The notes below the pieces were generated by a model. The model did not search any database and had not been told where the DNA came from. It saw nothing but the letters and a program-made list of their open reading frames with translations. A stretch of DNA of 64,000 nucleotides from Bryocella elongata (GTDB taxonomy: Bacteria; Acidobacteriota; Terriglobia; Terriglobales; Acidobacteriaceae), in assembly GCF_900108185.1 (NCBI RefSeq), contig NZ_FNVA01000002.1, forward strand, positions 1-64,000. Direction: 5' to 3'. A program made the position numbers and the translations under genes. This document shows positions 8,178 through 15,807 of the stretch, piece after piece; position 1 is the first letter of the stretch, and every line of letters starts with the position of its first letter.

Positions 8178-11100
8178 ATGCAATTATCTCGATCGTTGGC
8201 ACGCCACTCCAGAATCCGATTCTTTCTGACCTTCGGCCTGGTCGTTATGAGCCTGGCCGTTCTCTCGCCCAAGGCCCTGGGGCAGGTCTCGTCAGCCTCC
8301 GTGACCGGTAATGTGCGCGACGGCTCTGCGGCGAACGTCGTCGGAGCGGTTGTCGTGCTGCAGAACGTCGACACGAAGGTCGTCCGTGAGACCGTGTCGA
8401 ATGGCGCAGGGCGCTACTCGTTTCCCAGCGTTCCTCCCGGAAACTACACGCTCAACTTCACCGCGACGGGATTCGAGACCCAGGACGTCCAGGCCTTCCA
8501 GGTCGCGGTCGATCAAACGGTGGATGTAAACGCCAATCTTCGTGTCGGCGAAGTCCACACGACGATGGTCGTTGAGGCACAAGGTACCCAGGTCGAAAGC
8601 GCTACCGCACAGCTCGGGACAGTGATCGCAGAGAAGCAGGTCAATGACCTACCGCTGAACGGCCGTAACTTTACGCAGCTGTTGCAGCTGACGCCGGGCG
8701 CGACGCCGATCAGCGTGGGACAAAATGCGGCGGGGACGCAGACGGCGATCACCGCAGGGTCGCAGTTTACCTTTCCGTCGATCAACGGCCAGCCCAACCG
8801 CGCGACGATGTTCCTGGTCGACGGGCTGAACGATAACGATGCCTGGTACAACACGTATGCGATTGCCCCCATCGTCGACTCGATCCAGGAGTTCAAGATC
8901 AACTCCCACAGTGACGCCGAGTACGGTCAGGTACTCGGTGGCGTGGTAAATGTCTCGACGAAGTCCGGGACCAACAGCTTTCATGGCTCGGCGTGGGAGT
9001 ATGTACGCAACAACGACTTCGATGCCACCACCTACTTTCCTTCGCGCCCGCTGTACCACCAGAATCAGTTCGGAGGATCTCTGGGCGGCCCGGTCGTGCT
9101 ACCTCATCTTTACGACGGTCACGACAAGACGTTCTTCTTCATAGCTGCTGAGGGCTTCCACTACAGCAAGGGCAATGGGACGTACTTCCTTCAGCCCACC
9201 GCGGCGCAGCTTGGAGAGTCCACGTGGGGAGGAGCGCAGAACCTGGGTTACGGTGACTTCAGCAGCGCCACGACGGGCGCAGCGGGTTGCAGCGCGGGCG
9301 CAACCAGCACGGCCACCTGCCAGCTTTACGATCCGACGGTGAGCAACGCGGCATCCAACCGACCGGCGTATGTTGGAAACCAGATTCCAGTCTCCGAGAT
9401 GGACTCTCGTGCGGTGGCGTATATCAACGCTATCTTCTCAGCGCCGATCGTGATCCCAGGGGTTTCACCCACGACAGACAACGGAGAGATCACGGACCCT
9501 TCGCGGCAGACGCAATATAACTACACGGCGCGGATCGATCAGCACATCGGAACCCGCGACTTCATCTTCTTCCGTTACTCGGGGCAGACCCTGGAGACGG
9601 TAACGCCTGGCGCGGTGCCGCACCTGTTCTCCGACAACACGCTTCCCTCGCAGCAATATGGCCTGAGCTGGTTGCACGTCTTCAGCCCATCCACCAGCAT
9701 GCAGGTTCAGTACGGCCGCACGCACGTCGAGTCCAACATCCTCAGCAAGTTCAACGTGGCCGATATCACCGGAACCTACGGGATGTCGGGGGCCTTCGCA
9801 GGGAACTACATCGGAGGTGTCACACTGCTGCCCAGCCTCGCGGTTACAGGGTACTTCTCCGGAGGCGAGGTCGAGAGTACGGCTCCGAATCTCTCCAGCG
9901 TGCATGAATGGAAGGGCAGTGTGGTCAGGACCTTCGGCGCTCATGTCGTGCAAGTCGGCGGAGGCTGGGACGAGATCAACTATACGCAGATCATCCGCCA
10001 GCCCAGCGTGACGTTCAGCGCGGCTACTACGGGCAACTTTGCGGGTAACCCTGGGTCGACAGTTGCGTCTTCCATCGCGACCACGCAGGCGGGCAACGCA
10101 CTGGCCAGCTTCCTATTGGACTTTCCCTCAGCGGAGTCGAAGATCAACAACCAGATCCTGGAGCAGCCTGGTGGCATCGCAGAGATCTACGTGCAGGACA
10201 GCTGGAAGGCGACGTCCAGGCTGACGGCCAACTTTGGTCTTCGCTATGACCGCACAGTGATTCCGCAGCTGCAGGCGGGATTGCAGTCAGGTGACTTCGA
10301 CTTCCACACCGGCGAGTACATTCTGCAGGAGACGCCGCAGAGTTGCAGCGTCACGGGGCAGGCGCCTTGCGTTCCGGGCACCGGCGCGTTGCCGGATCAC
10401 GTTCGTGTCGCCGCTCACGGCAAGATCCTTGAGGGGACAAAGCTGAACTTCGCGCCTCGACTGGGGCTGGCGTATCGCGTGAACGATCATCTTGCGGTGC
10501 GTGCAGGCTTCGGTATTACGTTTGACAACTGGGCCGCGACGCTGCAGCTGCCGCAGAACTTTGATGGCACCTGGCCGAACATCGGCAGTCAGGGCCTGTC
10601 GAACACGAACACTCCGGGTTCGGCGTACGTGTCTGCGCAGAATCCCTTCGGGACTTCGTCGGGCAATCTGCCTGCAGCATCTCCCTTCTTATCCTCGAAC
10701 GTGGCCTTCATGGTGGATCCCGAGATACGGAATCCCTACTCGGAGCAGTGGAACGCTGGTATCGAACAGCAGTTCGGCAGCCGCGTGCTGCTCGCACTCA
10801 ACTATGTCGGTTCGGAGTCGCACCGGTTGGATCTTGGAGGTTTCTACAACACGGGTACACCTGCTGCGGGTATCTCGTTTGCCACAAGGCAGACCGCAGG
10901 CACGACCGGCCAGCCTTTTCCGTACACAGTGCCCAATCGTTGGGATCACTCCGGCGGTAACGGTACATACAACGCGCTCCAGGCGTCCCTAGCCAGGAGC
11001 TTCGCTTCGGGGCTTGCGTACCAGGTGGCATACACATGGAGCAAAGCGATCGATGAAGGCGACTCAGGATGGTTCGGTGCGGAGGGCTTCGCGCTCGAGG

Positions 11101-11681
11101 ATCCTTACAATCCGCGGGGCAGTCGTAGCGTGTCAGCCTACAACGTTCCGCAGCTGTTTACCGTAAACGTGAACTATGAACTGCCCTTTGGGAAGCAACA
11201 CTCGACCGGCAATCGGGTGGTGGACTATATCGTTGGCAACTGGCAGGTGAACTCGATCTTTCTGGCACGGTCGGGGCAGGTGTTCTCCATTACCGCTGCA
11301 GGAGATATAGCGAACACAGGCAACGGCGCGACCTATGAACGCGCCAACCTGACCGGGAATCCCAAGCTAGTCAACCGCACACGCAGCGAATGGTTCAATA
11401 CGGCCGCGTTTTCTGCACCTGCAAGCGGGACGCTGGGAAATGCAGGCCGCAACATCCTGCAGGACCAGACTTACTGGGACCTCGACTCTTCGGTGATTCG
11501 CAGGTTCCCAATTCACGACAGCCTGGCGGTAGAGTTGCGCGCCGAGGCCTTCAACGTGCTCAACCACCCTGTCCTTGGGACGCCGGCGAACTCCGTGACT
11601 ACGCCTTCGAGCTTCGGGCAGATTACATCGACAGCGAGCAGCCAGCGCCTGATGCAGTTCGCGGCGAAGATCGTGTTCTAG
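8178..11681 (+). CDS. Oar-type TonB-dependent transporter with carboxypeptidase-regulatory N-terminus
   Basis: Outer-membrane receptor expected to import a large or scarce ligand, probably an oligosaccharide here. ATG 8178 is preferred: GAAGGAAG precedes it and a signal peptide of about 33 residues follows (ends KALGQ). Next comes a carboxypeptidase-regulatory-like (Ig-type) domain with the segments SVTGNVRDGS and GRYSFPSVPPGNYTL. A plug domain follows with LPLNGRNFTQLLQLTPG and FLVDGLNDND. The rest is a large beta-barrel ending in Phe (FAAKIVF), the usual outer-membrane sorting end. Length of 1167 aa is typical for acidobacterial Oar-like receptors. It lies between a putative regulator and an alpha-L-fucosidase, with alpha-galactosidase nearby, so plant galacto/fuco-oligosaccharides are likely ligands by context only. 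Confidence 0.93.
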   Translation: MQLSRSLARHSRIRFFLTFGLVVMSLAVLSPKALGQVSSASVTGNVRDGSAANVVGAVVVLQNVDTKVVRETVSNGAGRYSFPSVPPGNYTLNFTATGFETQDVQAFQVAVDQTVDVNANLRVGEVHTTMVVEAQGTQVESATAQLGTVIAEKQVNDLPLNGRNFTQLLQLTPGATPISVGQNAAGTQTAITAGSQFTFPSINGQPNRATMFLVDGLNDNDAWYNTYAIAPIVDSIQEFKINSHSDAEYGQVLGGVVNVSTKSGTNSFHGSAWEYVRNNDFDATTYFPSRPLYHQNQFGGSLGGPVVLPHLYDGHDKTFFFIAAEGFHYSKGNGTYFLQPTAAQLGESTWGGAQNLGYGDFSSATTGAAGCSAGATSTATCQLYDPTVSNAASNRPAYVGNQIPVSEMDSRAVAYINAIFSAPIVIPGVSPTTDNGEITDPSRQTQYNYTARIDQHIGTRDFIFFRYSGQTLETVTPGAVPHLFSDNTLPSQQYGLSWLHVFSPSTSMQVQYGRTHVESNILSKFNVADITGTYGMSGAFAGNYIGGVTLLPSLAVTGYFSGGEVESTAPNLSSVHEWKGSVVRTFGAHVVQVGGGWDEINYTQIIRQPSVTFSAATTGNFAGNPGSTVASSIATTQAGNALASFLLDFPSAESKINNQILEQPGGIAEIYVQDSWKATSRLTANFGLRYDRTVIPQLQAGLQSGDFDFHTGEYILQETPQSCSVTGQAPCVPGTGALPDHVRVAAHGKILEGTKLNFAPRLGLAYRVNDHLAVRAGFGITFDNWAATLQLPQNFDGTWPNIGSQGLSNTNTPGSAYVSAQNPFGTSSGNLPAASPFLSSNVAFMVDPEIRNPYSEQWNAGIEQQFGSRVLLALNYVGSESHRLDLGGFYNTGTPAAGISFATRQTAGTTGQPFPYTVPNRWDHSGGNGTYNALQASLARSFASGLAYQVAYTWSKAIDEGDSGWFGAEGFALEDPYNPRGSRSVSAYNVPQLFTVNVNYELPFGKQHSTGNRVVDYIVGNWQVNSIFLARSGQVFSITAAGDIANTGNGATYERANLTGNPKLVNRTRSEWFNTAAFSAPASGTLGNAGRNILQDQTYWDLDSSVIRRFPIHDSLAVELRAEAFNVLNHPVLGTPANSVTTPSSFGQITSTASSQRLMQFAAKIVF

Positions 11682-11704
11682 CACGAGCTCAGGGGCGACA
11701 CTGA

Positions 11705-11741
11705 GGCGCGGGCCACACCGTTTCGGGGTATGGCCCGCGCC
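11705..11741 (+). terminator. 11-bp hairpin after the Oar-type receptor
   Basis: GGCGCGGGCCA (11705-11715) pairs perfectly with TGGCCCGCGCC (11731-11741) around a 15-base loop, 23 bases after the receptor stop. There is no T-run, so it may weaken rather than end transcription into the fucosidase gene. Confidence 0.45.
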
Positions 11742-11797
11742 GGCGCTGGTAGGGGTCTTGCCAGCCAGATACTTCAACCGCTCGAAGGAGATCTTTC

Positions 11798-13315
11798 TTG
11801 CACAACCTTCGCCTCGTCCTTGCCACCGTGCTGCTAGCGGCTGGTTCCTCAAGTGCCTTCGCTCAACTGGAGGGCGCCGCGGTGGAAACTGGCCCGGTGC
11901 ACCATCCGGTGCCAGCCATTCAGGATACGGAGACGCCGGCCCAGCGCGCAGAGCGCATGCGATGGTGGCGCGAGGCTCGCTTTGGCATGTTCATCCATTG
12001 GGGACTCTATGCCGTGCCGGCGGGAAGATGGCAGGGTAAGCAGGTGCCCGGGAACGCCGAATGGATCATGAACGGCGCATCGATCCCGGTCGCGGACTAT
12101 AAAGCTCTCGCACCCAGGTTCGATCCGGTGGGCTTCAACGCTCACGACATCGTCGCGCTGGCGCGGTCGGCAGGCATGAAGTACATCATCGTCACGGCGA
12201 AGCATCATGATGGCTTCGCTATGTTCGATTCTGCTGCGGACCCGTTCAACGTGGTTGCAGCGACGCCGTTCGATCGTGACCCCTTGCGCGAACTTGCGGA
12301 GGAGTGCAGAAGGCAGGGCATCAAGCTGGGCTTCTACTACTCCCAGGACCAGGACTACACGGCCCCGGGAGGCGGAGCGTATAAGACTGGCGATCACCAG
12401 CCGCCTTCGTACCACTGGGATAAGGCGCAGGACGGTGACTTCGCGACCTATGTCCATAAGAAGGCCATACCGCAGCTCCGCGAGTTGCTAACGCACTACG
12501 GCGAGTTTCCGGCTGTCATCTGGTTCGACACACCCAAGGATATGACACCTGATCTGGCCGGAGAGATCGTTGCCCTGCTGAACCAACATCCGAACTTGAT
12601 CTGGAACAATCGCCTGGGAGGAACGTACGAAGGCGATATCAGGACTCCTGAGCAATACATTCCGCCGAAGGGCTTTCCCGGGGAGGACTGGGAATCGTGC
12701 ATGACGATCAACGACTCCTGGGGCTTTCGCGCCGACGACCATAACTTCAAGTCGACTGAGACACTGCTGCGCAGTCTGATCGATGCGGCCAGCAAGGGTG
12801 GAAACTATCTGCTCAACATTGGCCCTGACGCCCAGGGAGATGTTCCACCTGAGGAGATGCAGCGCTTACGAGAAATTGGCACATGGATGAGCGTGAATGG
12901 AGAGGCCATCTATGGCACTACGGCGACTCTGTTTGGGCCGGAGGCGGGTTCGTTCCGCAGCAACGAGACCGATCACGATGGCAAACCTAAGTTCGCGCCG
13001 GCGTGGAACTGGAGATCGACCACTTCAGCCCACAAGATTTACATTGAGCTCCTCACCTGGCCCGGCGTGACCTTTCATCTGGAACACGTCCCGCGCAGGG
13101 TGAGCGGGGCGTATCTCCTCGCCGATCCGAAGCATACCCCGCTCACAATCGTCCGGAGCAGCGAAGGCATCGACATTGCGTTGCCGCCGAAGCCACCCGA
13201 TCCAATCGCCACGGTTCTCGTGCTCGATACGACTGGAACCGGCGCTATGTGCTGTGTAAAAGGTGCAGTGGCTGGCGCGGACGATGCGTGGCGTCGAAGG
13301 GTGCCTCGGCCTTAG
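11798..13315 (+). CDS. secreted GH29 alpha-L-fucosidase (TTG start)
   Basis: Removes terminal alpha-linked L-fucose, as found on xyloglucan and arabinogalactan side chains. TTG 11798 is the likely start because GAAGGAG ends 7 bases before it and a clean signal peptide follows (ends SSAFAQ). GH29 features are MRWWREARFGMFIHWG near residue 50, TAKHHDGFAMFDS near 130, and the nucleophile Asp in AVIWFDTPKDM near 240. The catalytic domain is followed by a C-terminal beta-sandwich. The last 25 or so residues, after LVLDTTG, do not look like family sequence (two adjacent Cys, then a Trp- and Arg-rich tail). They lie over a minus-strand remnant, so the native C-terminus may have been replaced at a rearrangement junction. 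No working fucose permease is seen nearby, only the FucP remnant. Confidence 0.93.
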   Translation: MHNLRLVLATVLLAAGSSSAFAQLEGAAVETGPVHHPVPAIQDTETPAQRAERMRWWREARFGMFIHWGLYAVPAGRWQGKQVPGNAEWIMNGASIPVADYKALAPRFDPVGFNAHDIVALARSAGMKYIIVTAKHHDGFAMFDSAADPFNVVAATPFDRDPLRELAEECRRQGIKLGFYYSQDQDYTAPGGGAYKTGDHQPPSYHWDKAQDGDFATYVHKKAIPQLRELLTHYGEFPAVIWFDTPKDMTPDLAGEIVALLNQHPNLIWNNRLGGTYEGDIRTPEQYIPPKGFPGEDWESCMTINDSWGFRADDHNFKSTETLLRSLIDAASKGGNYLLNIGPDAQGDVPPEEMQRLREIGTWMSVNGEAIYGTTATLFGPEAGSFRSNETDHDGKPKFAPAWNWRSTTSAHKIYIELLTWPGVTFHLEHVPRRVSGAYLLADPKHTPLTIVRSSEGIDIALPPKPPDPIATVLVLDTTGTGAMCCVKGAVAGADDAWRRRVPRP

Positions 13316-13523
13316 GCTGTTGCGGTCGCTGCGCCAGCCACTCACCGGGTCGGGGCACAGAATCAGCGGCGTCCACTGGACGCCTCTTCAGCGCAACCAG
13401 CCGCTCTCGGAGACGATGGATCTCCCGATCAAGCTCCTCGAGCTTCGTCGCAGCGTTTCCCAATTTCGAGACCCGAGATGCTAGCCAGACGACGACCAGG
13501 ATGAGGAGAGATAAGAAAAGCTC
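13245..13523 (-). pseudogene. N-terminal fragment of a membrane-anchored coiled-coil protein (DUF2339-like?)
   Basis: An open minus-strand frame reads ELFLSLLILVVVWLASRV, a single membrane segment, directly followed by a coiled coil (KLEELDREIHRLRERLVAL) and a Pro/Gln-rich stretch. That order resembles the N-terminus of DUF2339-type multi-membrane proteins. There is no good start codon at the 5' end (an ATG is followed at once by a stop) and the frame ends inside the fucosidase gene, so the rest is missing. It is best read as a truncated leftover. A small real gene starting at TTG 13463 cannot be excluded. Confidence 0.4.
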
Positions 13524-14593
13524 TTACATGGAACGGTCAACAGTATTCCAGTGAAAAGTTTGCTGTGCAACATGATTGGTTCCGACTGGTCAGGGCTTCG
13601 CGGACGGCTCCACGCTCAACTGGAGATGTTCGGCGCGAGGTTCACCCAAGAGCCGGGAGTCCATCTGGTCGCGGCATAGACAGTTCGCTTCCGTCCAAGC
13701 CGCCACGTCAGTGCCTTCGCTGAGTATTCACGGCGCTCGAGCATTGAACAAGGATTGGGCTGCCCCACGGTCAGCCCAACACCCACTGGTTGGAAATTGA
13801 TGCCATTTTGATGCCAAACTGCGCCTGAAATACCGGCTATTACCAGTTCTTCCGGTTTATAAGTCCTTTAGAATGTGAGGCCGGCTGGTTTGACCCCACC
13901 CCTCTTCCGTGCCATGGAGCGCATCAAAACGCAAGTCACAGACGGTAAAGCCTTCACACAATGGAAGTCACAGGCGCGGATGAGCGCCGATACAGACAGG
14001 GATCCAAAGATGAGTTCGGGCCGTCCGCCCACGGCCAGCCCGATCGCCCGAGAGAGATTTTGGCAGCAAAAGCTGCCAAATGTGCCGGGTGTGCCGGTTT
14101 ATCCGACTCCTAGTGCACCAAAACACCCTTACAGACCAAGCATATGACAGGAGGCGTTCACTCTCTCCTCTCTGTGACCTTGTGTCATTTTGTGTCACGG
14201 GCGTTGAAGGTTTACGCCGACCCCGTACGACACCACCAGCTCGCGCCGGTTTTTTCCGCTTCAAACCCACAGTCCACGCCGCTCTTCCTTGCTTGAATTG
14301 ATGGCGGACCGCACGCCTTCCGGATCTCCTGCATGTAGACATCGGTTTTCAGTTGCCTGCCCGAAAGGAACCCAGACGTCCTGGAAGGGACGGATCTGTG
14401 CTGGTCCGGCGTCGATGAATGACTCGGTTATTTGCATCGACTAAGACAGCGGCCGGGCACAATTTCCGAAATTGCATCGCCCACCACAGGAGTGGTCGGA
14501 TTAGATGGACAACTTGACGGAGTAAGGCATATCTAGCCTTGAAGCTGTCCAGCTCCATCTACGAGAGAGTCGAGAGCGTCAAAAAAGCTCCCT
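13524..14593. other. 1-kb degenerate stretch between fucosidase and glycan module
   Basis: No convincing gene on either strand; the open frames are short and without family-like composition. Visible structure: a hairpin TTGGGCTG/CAGCCCAA (13755-13779); a near-tandem TTGATGCCA-TTT-TGATGCCA (13798-13819); a perfect 9-bp stem TTTGGCAGC/GCTGCCAAA with an AAAA loop (14059-14080); and GCCGGTTTATCCGACTC (14093-14109), which is 14/17 identical to 1450-1466. It looks like a scar of past insertions separating the carbohydrate block from the surface-glycan module. Confidence 0.45.
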
Positions 14594-15643
14594 TCAAACA
14601 AGAGGCGGTCCTGAACCCAGATCTCCTTTTTGGGTGTCGAGCGAGGATTGCCCCGACCGAAGGCCGGGCTGGGTCAAGTCGTGATGGGTGAGCGTAGCCG
14701 AGGGAGCATTGGCGACGATCTGATCGACAACATAGAGCGGCCGCCCTTTGGTCTCATCGTAAATGCGTCCGACATAAATCCCGAGGATTCCCAGATTCAA
14801 CAGGATGAGGCCTCCGATAAACGTCGTCAGCGTGACGAGACTCATCCATCCGGGAACGGCCAGTATGTGATGAACCAGATACAGAATCAGGACATAGGCC
14901 CCAAATCCCACCGAGAACACGGACATAGTTAGACCCACGGCCACGGAAAAGTACAATGGCCGATTCGAAAAGGCGACGATTCCATTCGTGGCTAGCCGGA
15001 ACAGGCCGCGCAAGTCATAAGAGGATGACCCTTCATACCGGGCCGCATGTTCGACATCCACATAGGCAGTCGTGAAACCCAGCCACTGGACCATGCCGTT
15101 GAAGAGCCTGGAAGCCTCCCGCATGCTGCGATAGCCGTCGACCACACTGCGGCGCATCATGCGGAAGCTGCCGACCGCGGGATCCATCCGATGCCCGGAT
15201 AGCAGATAGTAGACCCCGTAGAAGAAGCGAGAAGCCCAGCGTTTGGACCACCGATCCTTGCGGTCCACGCGACGAGCCAGGACCACATCGTTCCCCTGTT
15301 CCGCGACGGCGAGAAGTTTGGCGATCTCTTCCGGTTGATCCTGGAGGTCACAGTCCATGGTCACGGTCCACTCGCCAGAGACAAAGTCGAGGCCCGCTGT
15401 CAAAGCGTAGTGCTGGCCAAAATTCCGACTTAGCCGGATTGCCGTGATCGTGGGATACAGCGCAGCCATCTGCCGCATGACTTCCCAGGAGTTATCAGGG
15501 CTGCGGTCGTCAATAAGAAAGATCTCATACTCGACGTTCAGGTTCCGCAGGCTTGCGGTCAGCCTCTCGCAGAGAACAGGCAGAATGCTTTCCGCACGGA
15601 AGACGGGAATGACGATGGAAATGTAAGGGCGGTCGTTTTTCAT
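14594..15643 (-). CDS. GtrB/ArnC-like GT2 glycosyltransferase (polyprenyl-phosphate sugar synthase type)
   Basis: Predicted to move a sugar from a nucleotide donor to polyprenyl phosphate on the inner face of the membrane. Start ATG 15643 with GGAAG 8 bases upstream and MKNDRPYISIVIPVF as the first strand. The GT2 motifs are LIDDRSPDNSW, TMDCDLQDQPEEI (the DxD-like site) and GSFRMMRR. Two C-terminal membrane segments are followed by GILGIYVGRIYDETKGRPLY, the hallmark tail of GtrB/DPM-type enzymes. It is the last gene of the minus-strand glycan module and probably supplies the lipid-linked sugar for the membrane protein encoded just before it. A decayed relative is at 20688-21090. Confidence 0.9.
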   Translation of the reverse strand: MKNDRPYISIVIPVFRAESILPVLCERLTASLRNLNVEYEIFLIDDRSPDNSWEVMRQMAALYPTITAIRLSRNFGQHYALTAGLDFVSGEWTVTMDCDLQDQPEEIAKLLAVAEQGNDVVLARRVDRKDRWSKRWASRFFYGVYYLLSGHRMDPAVGSFRMMRRSVVDGYRSMREASRLFNGMVQWLGFTTAYVDVEHAARYEGSSSYDLRGLFRLATNGIVAFSNRPLYFSVAVGLTMSVFSVGFGAYVLILYLVHHILAVPGWMSLVTLTTFIGGLILLNLGILGIYVGRIYDETKGRPLYVVDQIVANAPSATLTHHDLTQPGLRSGQSSLDTQKGDLGSGPPLV

Positions 15644-15807
15644 GCAACGTGCTTCCTGGTCTCGATTGATTGGGAACTTCGCTGGGCTTTCGCAGTCAGC
15701 GTACACGAGAGAATGACTATGACTTGTACGCAGCATAGCGCGCAACATATCCCAAAGCGAAGATCGTGGAGAATTTCGCCATGCTGGTTCTTGGTGTGCG
15801 TAGACGC

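Noticed and set aside
14059..14080. 9-bp perfect hairpin as a terminator or CRISPR-like repeat
   Set aside because: No T-run on either side, no gene ending there, and no further copies spaced like an array.
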